Program-made: the position numbers and the translations under genes | In this document: in pieces, positions 1 through 11,383 of the stretch | How the letters are laid out: each line of letters starts with the position of its first letter | Numbering within the stretch: position 1 is the stretch's first letter | The notes under the pieces: generated by a model | Told to the model about the DNA's origin: nothing | Seen by the model: the letters and a program-made list of their open reading frames with translations, nothing else | Database searches by the model: none | From: Peronospora farinosa | Lineage: Eukaryota > Oomycota > Peronosporomycetes > Peronosporales > Peronosporaceae | DNA length: 64,000 bases | Reading direction: 5' to 3' | Assembly: GCA_947646735.1 (NCBI GenBank) | Contig: CANTFK010000248.1 | Coordinates: 62,001 to 126,000, forward strand

Positions 1-3000
1 CCGTACTTGTGCGAGATACTGCGGTGATTCATTGCCTGGAAATCGAACTGCGCATCCTTACCGGACAGCATGGCACTTTGCACTGGATCAATTCCATCTT
101 CACCGTATAGGAACTGAACCACATTACCGTCGCCGTTACGCACAGTGTGGTCATAGCCGACCTGCAAATCTTCAAGATGCTTAACCAAGCAACGCTGAAG
201 ATAACCGCTTCGACTTGTCTTCACAGCCGTATCGACGAGACCTTCACGACCAGCCATACAATGGTGATAGTACTCCTGAGGACGCAGGCCAGTAAGGAAG
301 CGGTCCGTAACGTAACCACCAGCACGAGGAGCAGGGTCAAATGGCTCAAACGACGGGAGTGACCGACCACTGCAGAGGATAGGGACACGACGGCCTTCAA
401 GGGCTTGTTGACCGAGTCCGCATGAAATTTGTGAGTGGTTCACCATGGAACCTTTTGCACCAGTCAGTACCATGAGAGAAAAGTTATTCTTCGGAAACGC
501 CTTCGACTGACCCGATGGTAGACACGTCTTTATAATGTCACTGTTGGATCCGTGCACGCAGCCCATCATGTGGGCATCCAGTGCTTTAGCGTTGTCATCA
601 GCATCTGGTCCAGATAGCAGTGTACGCATACGATCGCGGATCTGCGCACGCTCCTCCTCGTTCATACGGCGCTTCTTGCCATCCTTCTCAGATGCATGCT
701 TCTTCTCGAGCATATCAGCAAGACCGGCAAACTCGGCGTAGGCTTCTTCACCCATGACCTCCGACTCCTTGACAAGTTTGCTACGACGCTTTTCGGCCGC
801 AACGTTAAGCGTCAAATCCTCCATTGCACAAGTATGTCCGGCAAATTGCAAGTAGCACGTGAACAAGCGGCCAAGCGCAGATAGAAAATCGGCTGCGATG
901 CGAGCACCATACACTTCGTAGCAAGCGTGTACCATGCCGTACATGCTTGCACCAAACTGACTCTTGTCTAGAACACCCTGAAGTAGCTCTCCATCGCGGA
1001 AGATTACAATATGCTCGCTGTTGGATGATCCATACAAATCACCCTTAATCTTAGACTTGCTGTCGAGGTTTAAAGACGGCAGGCCCTTCGTCAGCAGCTT
1101 TAGAATCGAAGTGATCACTTGCTTGCCCGTCCAGAGCGGCTTCGGCTTGAGAATCGCAGGTGGCACGGTTTCGATGTGCGCCACGTCCGCTCCAGCATCC
1201 TCCATGCTGGCCCAGGCATTGTACAGAAGCTGCATGTACATATCCTTCGTCAGGAATGTATCACGTTGCGTAAGCTTCACACCCGAGTCAACGTGATCCT
1301 GGATAAGACCACGCAGTGGTGAGCCATCTGTCGGCACAATATACTGGTTGTCGTTACATGCAATGTTGTATGCTTCCGAACGTGCCAGCTCATTTTGCGG
1401 AAAGTGCATGTTCATCTCATCGCCATCAAAATCGGCGTTAAACGTGTTACAGTTTGCGTAATGCATACGTATCGTTTGCATTTTTGGGTTTGTAAGAACA
1501 CGCGTGGTATGAGCCATAATACTCGGCTTGTGCAAGGTCGGCTGACGGTTCATTAACACAACGTCACCAGTCTTCAGGTGACGCCACACGCGCTTCACGC
1601 GATTCTTGCTCGTACCTTGAGCGCTGACTGACCTCGTAAGCAACGTCTTACTGATAGCTTCACGTTGGTGCGGAGAACGCTTGCTCAAATCAATCAGGCG
1701 ACCATTCTCGCTCTCCACAAAATTTGCACCAGGGTGCACATCCGGTCCGTTGACGACGAGCTGGCGCATTTCCTCCACGTTCCATGGTGTCACCGGCTGA
1801 GGGTATGTAAGTGTCTTGGCGAAACGAAGCGGGACGCCAATCTGACTAGTACTGATGTACGGATCAGGAGAAATGACCGAACGAGCGGCGTAGTTTACAC
1901 GCTTACCCATCATGTGCTTGCGGAAAAGACCCTCCTTCTTTTCAATAACCTGTTTAATACCCTGAGCAACGTCTACACCGGGCTTGGCTTTACTGCTGTC
2001 CACGAGAAGATTTACAGCGTTTTGCAGCTCCGTCCACAAAGCAAGCTTGCGCGAGAGATTCACCTGCTCCTCCTTTTTAGCATCATCTTCATCAGAAGTA
2101 GTAGCGGACTGACGCTTATAGTAATCGCCCTGAACAATACTTTCACTAAGGGCCATAATCTTAGACAGATGAGAATTCTGGGCGTGCTCAAACTGCTTGT
2201 CACCCATGAACACAGGTGGGCGGAAACGCGAAGGTGCAACGGGAATCACGTTTAAGAAAAACTTGCGCCAGCCGTCAGGCTTACGCGCAGATGTACGGCC
2301 ACTGGCAATATTGCGGTCGCCATAGAGCAGCTCCATAAGACCATCTTCATTCTGCCACATCAGCTGCAGCTGCGACTGGACCTCCAGAGGTGGCAAGTAT
2401 TTGCTACGCGAGGAAGAATCTTCAGTTGTAGCATACGCATCTTCGTCATCCTCTATTTCCGACTCAGAGTCGTTGCCATTCATACCTTCATCGTCCTTGT
2501 CCGACAAATTGCCACGAATTGTGTCCAGAGCCGACGTCACCGTCAAGTTCTTCGATCTGTTCACCTTACGTGAACGAGCGCTGAGTCCCTTCAGAAAGAT
2601 CTTGGCGTTGGCATCTTGTCTGATAGCAGGCGAAATGGCTCCACAATTCTCGCAATTGTTCTTCATCCCCTTTAGAAACTCGGCTATCAGTTTCTCGCGA
2701 GTTACTTCAGCAAGACGAGGTAGTGGACGTAGCAGCTGCGCTTTACCATTCATCTTGTTGTTACTATTAGACAGAGCAAGTCGCTCGTACTCGTCTAGAA
2801 TGGCCTGTTGGCGCTGGAATGTGCGCTGAGGTGGCTCATCCTCCACGCCATTACGCTGCTCAAGCAGCTCATCCAACTGGTCCGTCTCGTTCTGAAAACC
2901 ATTGTCCAGTAACAGAATCTTTACACGCACCACACGCGAGCGTGCGCTAGCGACACGGAACTTGTGGCACGTAAAGCACTTGCGCTTGAGTAGATTGAGC

Positions 3001-3293
3001 ATCTGACCAAAAAGCACGGGGTTGTACACGGGCACAGGCAGCTCGAGGTGCCCAAGATGTCCAGGACATTCTTTCTGCGTTTGATGACACGTGAGGCAGA
3101 TCATATTGAAGTCGATGGGACCCAGTGCCGGGTCATACAGACCGCCTACCATAGGATTATTAAGTGCATCGAAACTCAGGCGACTCGTGAGCTTTTTGAC
3201 GCTCAGATCGCGGATCTCAGCGTCACTATAGAAACCAAAGGTCACCTCCGCCACCTCGTGACGAAGGATTGTCTGATCTGTGGCTGAGTCCAT
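1..3293 (-). CDS. RPA1: DNA-directed RNA polymerase I largest subunit (partial, C-terminus beyond window)
   Basis: Largest catalytic subunit of nuclear RNA polymerase I, which transcribes the 35S rRNA precursor in the nucleolus. The reading frame is open from the ATG at 3293 to the left edge, about 1097 codons without an intron, so the C-terminal part is missing. Visible features: the N-terminal zinc-binding clamp CLTCHQTQKECPGH near residue 63, a second zinc pair NCENCG near residue 208, an acidic low-complexity insert around residues 260-295, and the absolutely conserved catalytic Mg-binding motif NADFDGDEMNMHF near residue 618. The segment VIPVAPSRFRPP and the acidic insert are typical of Pol I rather than Pol II or Pol III. 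The upstream neighbour on the same strand is the immunophilin gene, with about 250 bp between its stop and this start. Confidence 0.95.
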   Translation of the reverse strand, partial: MDSATDQTILRHEVAEVTFGFYSDAEIRDLSVKKLTSRLSFDALNNPMVGGLYDPALGPIDFNMICLTCHQTQKECPGHLGHLELPVPVYNPVLFGQMLNLLKRKCFTCHKFRVASARSRVVRVKILLLDNGFQNETDQLDELLEQRNGVEDEPPQRTFQRQQAILDEYERLALSNSNNKMNGKAQLLRPLPRLAEVTREKLIAEFLKGMKNNCENCGAISPAIRQDANAKIFLKGLSARSRKVNRSKNLTVTSALDTIRGNLSDKDDEGMNGNDSESEIEDDEDAYATTEDSSSRSKYLPPLEVQSQLQLMWQNEDGLMELLYGDRNIASGRTSARKPDGWRKFFLNVIPVAPSRFRPPVFMGDKQFEHAQNSHLSKIMALSESIVQGDYYKRQSATTSDEDDAKKEEQVNLSRKLALWTELQNAVNLLVDSSKAKPGVDVAQGIKQVIEKKEGLFRKHMMGKRVNYAARSVISPDPYISTSQIGVPLRFAKTLTYPQPVTPWNVEEMRQLVVNGPDVHPGANFVESENGRLIDLSKRSPHQREAISKTLLTRSVSAQGTSKNRVKRVWRHLKTGDVVLMNRQPTLHKPSIMAHTTRVLTNPKMQTIRMHYANCNTFNADFDGDEMNMHFPQNELARSEAYNIACNDNQYIVPTDGSPLRGLIQDHVDSGVKLTQRDTFLTKDMYMQLLYNAWASMEDAGADVAHIETVPPAILKPKPLWTGKQVITSILKLLTKGLPSLNLDSKSKIKGDLYGSSNSEHIVIFRDGELLQGVLDKSQFGASMYGMVHACYEVYGARIAADFLSALGRLFTCYLQFAGHTCAMEDLTLNVAAEKRRSKLVKESEVMGEEAYAEFAGLADMLEKKHASEKDGKKRRMNEEERAQIRDRMRTLLSGPDADDNAKALDAHMMGCVHGSNSDIIKTCLPSGQSKAFPKNNFSLMVLTGAKGSMVNHSQISCGLGQQALEGRRVPILCSGRSLPSFEPFDPAPRAGGYVTDRFLTGLRPQEYYHHCMAGREGLVDTAVKTSRSGYLQRCLVKHLEDLQVGYDHTVRNGDGNVVQFLYGEDGIDPVQSAMLSGKDAQFDFQAMNHRSISHKY

Positions 3294-3543
3294 CGCAATG
3301 AATCCGCGACTTTAGCTTCTTGCCGTGGAATGCGCACTTCGGTTGGCTAGGAGCCAATTTTGACTGGTGAGTACCAAACGACGTTGCAATACAAGATTAT
3401 GACCAGTCATGTGCGACCAATGACTTTGGACCAATGAGAAACGACTAGTGAATATGTTGAAGTATGGCTACATCCATGCACTAAAGATGGCTACAGCTCG
3501 ATTGATTTACCGGACTGTTCTTGTTGCTACTGTATGTTTTCGC

Positions 3544-5133
3544 CTATGCCGCCTCCTCATACATGCCACAGTCAGTGATGACGACAGGTGGAGTGGGTTT
3601 GTCACCCTTGTCCGTCTCCAGATCTTCCACACGCTTCACAATCTCGAAACCCTCCACGACCTTGCCAAACACTACGTGCTTGCCGTCTAGGTGTGGTGTG
3701 GGCACAGTCGTGATAAAGAACTGCGACCCGTTCGTGTCTGGACCGGCGTTGGCCATAGACAACAGACCTCCCTCCGTGTGCTTGAGTTTGAAGTTTTCGT
3801 CCGGGAATTTCTCACCGTAGATGCTCTCGCCGCCTGTGCCATCGCCACGCGTGAAGTCACCGCCCTGGATCATGAAACTCTTGATCACGCGGTGGATTGA
3901 GCTGCCCTTGTAATGCAGCGGCTCGCCCGTCGTGCAGTTACCCTTCTCGCCCGTGCACAGTGCACGGAAGTTCTCAGCCGTCTTCGGGCACACGTCCTTG
4001 TACAGCTGCATCACAACCTTGCCGGCGTCCTCCTCACCAATCTTAATGTCAAAGAACACCTTCGGGTTGTTCGGATCCAACTCAGGCTCATCTTCCACAG
4101 CCGACTTGTCTTCGTACATGGACACCTTGCCAAACATGCCGCCGAACACACTCTTCTCCTTCTCACGCGCCTCCTTCATCTTCTTCTTGAGTACTTCCAA
4201 TTCACGACGAACGTCGCGGTTGGCCGGGTCCTGCTTGCCAGCAGCCAGCAAATCTTCCTTTGCGCGCTCCAGGTCGTTTAGGTACATGCGGCCGACGCCA
4301 CGGCGGTACAGCGCCTTGACATTAAACGGTTCATTATTCAGCGCCTTGGTGGCTACCGACACTGCTTCCCCATAGTTCTCCACCTTCAGATACGCCATGG
4401 CGGCGTTTAAAAAGCACGTGGTCTGCAACTGCTTCATCGTCTCCTTGTCCTCATCATTCACGTCGTACATGTCTTCCATATACGACGCCGCATGAGCGTA
4501 CGTGGCCGCGGCGACGTCAAACTCTTTGGCTTTAAACTGCTCTGTTCCCTTTGCCTTGAGCTTGGTCGCCTCGGCAATCTTTTCCTCGGCGTCCATCTCC
4601 CACATCTCCTTGGCCTTAGGGCTGAAGCCCAGCAGCTCCACATCAAACTGAAGCGTCGCATTGGCCGGGATCTTGGGCGGACTCCCGCTCTCGCCGTATG
4701 CGTACTCGGGCTTGCACGTCAGGATAGCTTTCTACAGTCACAAGAAATGCCAGTCAGTACAGTAATGGACTCTCTCTTTATCAGGCCTCTGTGTACTCCT
4801 TACCTCGCCAACTTTCATTGAAGCAAAGGCCAAGTCCCACGCCTTGATTACGTTGCCTTTACCCAGCACAAACTTGAATTCCGAGTTCCGATCGCGGGAA
4901 CTGTCAAACTTGGTCCCGTCTAGCAACGTGCCGGTGTAATGAGCTGTCAATCGATAGAAAAACCAAGTCAGGAACCTCATTGTAATGCTACAAGACCAGG
5001 TAATTCAAGAGTACGAACCGCAAATCTCGTATCCGGCGGGCGGACATTCACCCGATCCTTCAACGTACGTATCCTTGAGTACGCCACCGTCTCCTGACAG
5101 GTCTACGGGTTCCGTCATGGTCACGTCGGTCAT
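3544..5133 (-). CDS. Dual-family immunophilin, FKBP-TPR-cyclophilin fusion
   Basis: Three exons (5133-5019, 4943-4804, 4731-3544) give 480 residues. Both introns are GT-AG, of 75 and 72 nt, and the joined frame is continuous. Order of domains: an FKBP peptidyl-prolyl isomerase (about residues 20-120, with HYTGTLLDG and [16 protein letters not shown]), three TPR repeats (about 135-270), and a cyclophilin isomerase (about 315-478). The cyclophilin keeps the catalytic arginine in IHRVI, the FMIQGGDF core and NGSQFFIT, but has His at the position of the tryptophan that contacts cyclosporin A ([12 protein letters not shown]). Dual-family immunophilins with this FKBP-TPR-CYP order are known from apicomplexans. 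TPR modules of large immunophilins usually bind the Hsp90 C-terminus. Folding or chaperone function is inferred. An in-frame ATG five codons downstream of the chosen start is also possible. Confidence 0.9.
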
Positions 5134-6829
5134 GTTGCTTTCTTTTGGTCGAATTCCTTACTGAAGTGAAGTTCTACGATCCAATTTCAGTCAATCGATT
5201 TGTACAGGTTTCGTCCTGCACTGTCGAATGTTCTGGAATCTCACAAAACTGCAAGTGTGAGACTAAACATCAAGTTGATGCTACGATTGATGTACTGTAC
5301 TCACCATCTTCATATTGTATTGCCAGTCGACATTGTTGCCAAAAATAGTTTGAATGCGTCTCAGAGTATTCGGCGACAGTAGCACTTTAGTTGAGGGAGG
5401 TCCTATAGCGTCCTATGCACTAACCGAGATGTTGCTTCAACTGATGTTGTCAAAAATGATGTGACTTTCCCGTCGGACACATCCGTTCATCGTAGAGAAT
5501 AGTGTTTCCATTATCTTCGTGAGTAGTAGGTATTTGTGTGTCCAAGCTGTTCGCAGGCTGCTCTCGACCGATGCTTAAGTATAACTGAATGAGCAAGTGA
5601 CACTTGCTTACTATAAGCCAGCAAAACGGAGGCCAAAACCTCTTGTGTCGCTGCGCGCTGTCGGCTTATTATGACTGTCAAATTGAGCGTAGGCGTTTCG
5701 TGCTGCGCGTTCAGCACAATGGCACAGCCGTACTCTTGTCAGCTGAGGTTCGGCTTAAAAGTTTGTGTACATGTGTGACTCAAAGCAGAAGTCGGTTTTC
5801 AATAACGTTGGCATGCCTTTGTTAGATTAAGCATTTGAGGGCACAAGGTCATATATTGCCCTCTGTCAGAGAGGGAGCAGTGCAACGTCTTTCAGCTGAC
5901 AGGAGCAGAGACATTGGAAGGCCTTAGCTTACGCGCAAATCGTGTCATATTCTAACAACGTACGAGTTTTTGGCGATCGAAGCCAACTTGTAAGCGATCG
6001 AAGCGCGTTAGTTAACACGATGATCCGTCAATTGCTGCATTTAAAGCCATGCCGTGTGCAAGTGAAAGCTGAGCAAGTCTGCAGTACAAAAACCGACTCC
6101 TAACGCAGCTCCCGCAGAAAAGCTGATAAGGAAGCGGAAACGGCTTATTGATGAGTGATAGCGCAATTGTCCGTGATATGTAAGACTTTGCTAAGGCTGC
6201 AGACAAACGCATGCTTAGCTAGCAAGCGATAGAAAGAAGATAGTGGAGCTTTGAGATGGACTTATCAAAACTTCCGACGTTCTTTTCACTTGTACATTTG
6301 GTTTGTGCGACGTATTCGATTGTTCAGTTTTCCAGTTGCATCTCCAGTCGCACTTTACTCAACTGTGTCTAGTCATATGCTCGTATATGCTCTCTGGAGG
6401 ACTGAACGGCCGTGTTGCAATGTACTTGCATCACAGGCATTGACGCGCTCTAAGATTGCAGCTTTTTTTCGCTTTGGTGTTTTTCTTGTACCATTTCCAA
6501 AGTCTCTTCCGAAGAATTAGCTTGAATGTAACGAGAATGCTTGAAACAATTATAGTTGAGGCAGCAGGCTTACGTCCTAGGTTTGTGTCTGCCTAATGAG
6601 ATGCGCCACATTGTTTAACAACCATGTCAGCATCCAGCAACTGATCACAAGCGAGAGCTGTCAAGATCATTAAGTTTTCAACCGTAGTCGATTCTTTTCT
6701 TAGTTATCGCGTTCCTTTACGCCTTCAGCTTCTCCAAAGCTAAAAACGAGGTGATAGTGGACTTGGAGGTCTCTTCAGTGATCGTAGATAGCAAGCCGTC
6801 AAGAGTCACCATCACTTTACCGCTCTGGC
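5134..6829. other. Intergenic stretch with no supported gene
   Basis: About 1.7 kb between the immunophilin start and the end of the hydratase gene. Only short overlapping frames without recognisable domains are open on either strand, and none shows the codon bias of the neighbours. The proximal part must contain the immunophilin promoter. I see no tRNA, LTR or clear inverted repeat. Confidence 0.6.
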
Positions 6830-7843
6830 TTACTGTGCTTTATTCTTGAGAGCACCTTCGAGCGCCTTTAGATTAGCCGGTCCACCCCAAAGCGACTTGA
6901 ATACGTCATGCTCGTACGAAACTATAGCATCCATATTCATGTCGTCCGCACTGTTAATGACGCGTTTTGCACCGTGAGAAACCGCTGCAATAGCACAATA
7001 CCACAAGTTAGCTTTGAAGCGATATGCGAAGAATCTAGATATACAGGCTGCACCTGGCGTAATTGCATCAAAGGGAGTAACGAAGCTGCAGATAGCTGCA
7101 CCAGCACCATCACTTGTCGCGTCAAAAGTAAAGTCCGCAAGCTTCAGCCCCAACGCCCGTTGCGCCGACAACTTTTCAGCCGTACACAATAGTCTCAGTG
7201 CATCTTGCCGCCCCACAGTTTTATACAGCCACACACCTCCACCCCACGCAGGTGACACGCCCATGCGAGTTTGCACGAACTGGATCACCGCTTTTGTTTC
7301 AAAGATGCGGAAGTCGCACGCAGTGGCCAGCTCAGCTCCGCCGCCATATGCGCCGCCTTCAATACACGCGACACTGATCAACGGCAGACGTCTGAATCTC
7401 GTCAGTGTATCGGTCATCAGTTGGCTCATTGCAGCCCCCGCTTCTGGCGACGTCATGTCCTGCTGCGCGATTTTCAAGTCCGCCCCAGCACAAAACCAAC
7501 CGCCAGTTCCCCTGAGCACCACCGTGTTCAGCTTGTTATGGATTTCAGGATCCTCCAGAACCGCCACAGCATCTGCCAGCTCCGCCATCATTTTCCCACT
7601 CAACGCATTACGCGCCGCCGGACTGTGGATCTCCAGAACCGCCGTCTTCTGCAGAGATTGCAATTCCACTGGAAGAGACGAGTACACGCCGAACCTGCAT
7701 CTGCTAGACAGGAACGGTAGATACAGTACCACACGATCGTCGCTTCTGCTAAGAAGACGTAGCACCTCGCGACTCGTAGAGACGAGCGCGTCGCGATCAC
7801 CCGCCAGCTCGTTCACGAACGCAAAGAGCTTCAAGTCGGTCAT
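6830..7843 (-). CDS. Enoyl-CoA hydratase family protein, ethylmalonyl-CoA decarboxylase (ECHDC1)-like
   Basis: Single-exon gene of 337 residues in the crotonase superfamily. The hydratase/isomerase fold occupies roughly residues 68-310. The two oxyanion-hole segments are visible: FCAGADL and GGAYGGGAELATACDF, followed by QTRMGVSPAWGGG. The combination GGGAEL-TACDF with MG..PAWGG is the pattern of ethylmalonyl-CoA decarboxylase (ECHDC1), a metabolite-repair enzyme that removes ethylmalonyl-CoA made by promiscuous carboxylases, and is less like classical mitochondrial enoyl-CoA hydratase. The first 65 residues resemble nothing I recognise. They contain no clear mitochondrial targeting pattern and could include unannotated splice structure. 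It is followed on the left by a gene-free stretch, and lies divergent to the gene relic at 7936. The family call is firm, the substrate is inferred. Confidence 0.8.
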   Translation of the reverse strand: MTDLKLFAFVNELAGDRDALVSTSREVLRLLSRSDDRVVLYLPFLSSRCRFGVYSSLPVELQSLQKTAVLEIHSPAARNALSGKMMAELADAVAVLEDPEIHNKLNTVVLRGTGGWFCAGADLKIAQQDMTSPEAGAAMSQLMTDTLTRFRRLPLISVACIEGGAYGGGAELATACDFRIFETKAVIQFVQTRMGVSPAWGGGVWLYKTVGRQDALRLLCTAEKLSAQRALGLKLADFTFDATSDGAGAAICSFVTPFDAITPGAACISRFFAYRFKANLWYCAIAAVSHGAKRVINSADDMNMDAIVSYEHDVFKSLWGGPANLKALEGALKNKAQ

Positions 7844-7935
7844 TGTGGGTGTATCAGGAGTAATTGTTGAAGATGAGCGATATCGAAAACCCCCAAGTCA
7901 CTTGCAATTGACAGTCTGGTCGTGCAATGGAATAG

Positions 7936-8790
7936 ATGGACTCCCTATTGACGGGCAACGACATGGAAGTATATGGACTGACCGACAATTGGAGTTCGGA
8001 TGTGATACTAGACCTGAGTCGCGAGTTTGAGGCGTATCCCGATTGAAGCCGCGTCCAGCGCATGCAGATTGTGCACGTCATCTTCAATCCACATCAGACC
8101 GTCAACTGCTTTCAGTGCAGCTAGAAAAAGCTGTGGATGATAGATTGCACCCGATGAGAGAGATGTACCGATTCATGAAGAGCTACGAGACGATGCGGAT
8201 GGCGTGCGAGGATTCGAAAACCTGATGGTTTGATCTCACCAAACCCGAGCGACGAGCTGTTCGTGCAGCGTACAAGATCCGTGTACCGAATCTTGCCTCA
8301 GGCGTGTACAAGGAGCTAGATATGCTAATGCCGAGGATGAACCAGGTTTCTCCAGTGGATACTCCATTTGAAAACTGTACGAAAAGCAGTGCCGTTGTTG
8401 GTTCTTGAAGGGAGCCAGCACACAGCGCCAATACTGTTCAATAAATAACGGTGTGCCGTCGGCTTCGGGGCAATCTTCCTACAGCACAAGGGGTTGTACT
8501 CAGAATGAAAGCGTGTAGGCAGGTCAGACTACTCGTGAGAGGTGGTGCAAAGCGCCTCGTTGATATCGCTCCTGCCGCTGTAACGAACACGACACCAGCA
8601 GATGGCAACGGGACTTTGCATCAGCAGCACCAACAGAACAGCAAAATAGCTTCAATGACTGCAGTACAGAATGTCCAGTCGTCAGCAGCAAGTCTCGTGT
8701 CAAGGCACACCTCGAAGAGGAAGCGAATAACGCAAGAGCAGATAACATCTAGCCAGGTATCCAATGGTATCCATATGCAGGAATGATCGA
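7936..8790 (+). pseudogene. Probable degraded protein-coding gene, family unrecognised
   Basis: On the plus strand an ATG at 7936 opens 36 codons. A second frame runs from 8043 to 8408 interrupted only by one TGA at 8223-8225, and reads like protein on both sides of that stop (before it SYETMRMACEDSKT, after it WFDLTKPERRAVRAAYK). A third frame, 8451-8786, is open, and further coding-like text (FLEQMLQSIAQERED) follows in yet another frame near 8815-8855. The charged, Gln-rich tail suggests a DNA-binding or transposon-derived oomycete protein, but I cannot name a family. Stops and frame changes between coding-like blocks argue for a decayed gene, although a multi-exon gene cannot be excluded. 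The rest of 7844-9082 holds nothing else I can support. Confidence 0.3.
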
Positions 8791-9082
8791 CTCTCATCCA
8801 ACGTGAAAGTTTCTGGAGCAAATGCTTCAATCAATTGCCCAAGAGCGTGAGGATAGTCGTCAGCAGCACATTAACACAGATGAGTGCATGGCGTGAAATT
8901 GTGGCGTTGCTGAAACAGCACAGGTGATCAGTTGCTTGCTAAGTGGTACGCTATACAATCAGTCAGGTAATACATGTATGGAGCTAGACATTTTTCTTCA
9001 CTTTGTCAGTCTGCCGGACTAAAAACCTACTAATTCTAAGTTTAACACATCGTGGCCGCATCTTGTAACTGACGACGTGAGG

Positions 9083-11383
9083 ATGTCGGAAGATGAAGAC
9101 GCCGTTCGTAGCCGCCTCATTGGTGAGTCGGACGTGCTAGCAGCCGTAATGAGCGAGTATCTGGATGAGAATGCGAGCAAGAAGGACACGTCAGCGGCTA
9201 CAGTGTGTCTCGGACGTGTATTCATGACTACGTTTCGCTTTCAGTTCGTACCCGATGAGCACGAGTACGACCGTGCACGGCGTCACCTGCTGAACCGGAG
9301 CGAAGACGAGATAAAGAGCTTTTTTCTTATCCCTCTGGGCTGCATTGCATCAATCAAGAAGAAGAATTCAATTGTGGAAATTTCCACGAAAGACTTACGT
9401 CAATTGTCATTCCGATTCGATGTCGTGGAGATCACAAAGGTTATGGATGACATGTGGTGGTGGCGTATGGATGCAAAAAAGACGGACCCTTATTGTAGTT
9501 TTGTGGATATGTGGTGCAGATATTCTCCGTGTTGACGACGTACGTGTTTCCGGATAAAACTGAGTTTTTGTTCGCGTTCTATCATAGGTAGGAGAGATAG
9601 CAATACTGTTGTGGGATGTGCATGGAAGTGCTGAGTAGATCGATGGGTTTTTTTGTGTACTAGACTGTCAGAGAATATGCTGGAAGAAGAACCACTATTG
9701 CCGTGCTCTTTGGACTGGGATGTCTATAATGATCAGGTCGAGTGGGAAAGGCAAGGCGTGTTTGAAAATGGAAAGTGGAGAGTCACGAACTGTAACGCCA
9801 ATTTCTGCGCGATTGATACGTACCCAGAGCGACTTGTTGTCCCGGTTGACGTGACAGATGAGGTACGATTACATGTTTTCAATTGTGTAGTTCTGGGTCG
9901 AGTTCTTATGTCTCTATTACATAGGTGCTTTTAGATGCCATGAACTTCCGCTCTCTCGGCCGTATCCCGTGTCTGACGTGGCTAAATGAAGTGAACGGAG
10001 CTACCTTGTGTCGGTCTAGCCAACCAAAGGTTGGAATGTCAAAAGCTACATCATCCGCAGACGAAAGCTTAGTTGCGGGAATCGCATCGTCAAGTCTGTT
10101 GCAGGACCAACTGCAAATAATTGACTGCAGGCCGATGTCGAGCGCACTGGTATTGCGTTGGTTAAGTACTTGAGTACTGAACGCGCAAAGCATCCATTAC
10201 TAATTGCTTTTTCTGATACCTTTAGGCAAATCGCGCAAAAGGGTATGGCGTCGAGAGCTCTGTCAACTACAAAAATTGCACAGTGAGCTTTATGGAAGTC
10301 CCTAATATCCACTCTATGAGAGAAAGGTGAGAAGTTACTGGAATTGGCTCTTACGTGATAAAAAAGACTTACTGACGCAATTGCTAATGCCCATCGTATC
10401 ATGCAATACCACTAGCATGAGAAAGCTGCGCAACCTCTGTGCGTCGCCTTCATGTGACAATTTGCGGTGGCTTGGAAGTGTCGAAGACACGAAGTGGCTA
10501 GTCTATATTCGCCAGCTTCTGAAGGCAGGTCTTCATGTGGCGGCGCTACTTCGATCGGGGGAATCGGTATTGTTGCACTGTAGCCATGGCTGGGATCGAA
10601 CAAGCCAGATCGCGTCGCTTGCTCAAATTATTGTGGACCCATACTTTCGAACATGGAAAGGGTTTCAAGTGCTGATAGAAAAGGAATGGCTTTCCTTCGG
10701 GCATCCTTTTCATCTCCGGCATTCGCACGGTGAGAAAGCGGATACGCAGGAGTCACCAATCTTTATCCAATTTCTGGACTGTATTTCGCAACTTGTTCGA
10801 ATCTACCCAACCTATTTCGAGTAAGTTAACTCACTGAAGGTGCATTATGTTGGTGCAGTCATGGCTGGAATAATAAAGTATTGTCTTGTCTGGATATTGC
10901 TCCGTGCACAGGTTCAACGAAGGACTCCTGCTTTTACTAGCCGATGCATTGTATTCGTGCCGTTTTGGAACATTCTTTTTCGACTGCAAAAAACACCGCG
11001 AAGATGCCGACTTGAAAAACAGGACTCCATCGGTATGGACCTGGGCAAATGGCTTTAAACCACAGCTCACAGAGCAGACATACGTTCCAAAGCTGGTCCT
11101 AAATCCGCCATTGGCTGGTTTGTTAAAGCGTGTTGCGCTCTGGGATGCAATGTTTATGCGCTGGCCAGGCCAGCCGTTGGTGCAAGAGCCTCCGATTTCT
11201 GCAAATTTCTTTGCCGACAACACCCAGCGCACTCCAACCTGGCAACTGCCACAGAGTACGATCAACGCTCTAAATGTTGCGCTCACTCTTCAATATCGCG
11301 AAGCTCGATTGATTCAGGAGCTCAAGGAGCGCATTGCGACTTTAGAGGAAAGTGTAAATGGCCGTCGAGGTTCGAGGCATTAG
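9083..11383 (+). CDS. Myotubularin-family phosphoinositide 3-phosphatase
   Basis: Seven exons (9083-9421, 9499-9587, 9664-9862, 9925-10149, 10226-10326, 10416-10820, 10912-11383) give 609 residues. All introns are GT-AG and 62-91 nt. Myotubularins remove the 3-phosphate from PI3P and PI(3,5)P2 on endosomes. An N-terminal PH-GRAM region (about residues 35-150, ending TTYVFPDKTEFLFAFYHR) is followed by the phosphatase domain, with FRSLGRIPCLTW, ANRAKGYGVE and the P-loop HCSHGWDRTSQ carrying the CX5R nucleophile motif. Active relatives usually read CSDGWDR, so the third position is His here. A short coiled coil (LQYREARLIQELKERI) ends the protein, as in oligomerising relatives. The ATG at 9083 is chosen because the frame upstream has only non-ATG codons. 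The first intron boundary is the least certain. Confidence 0.9.

Noticed and set aside
7014..8030. 338-codon open frame on the plus strand across the hydratase gene
   Set aside because: It is antisense to the clear crotonase-fold gene and shows no domain. It is a mirror of that gene's codon use.
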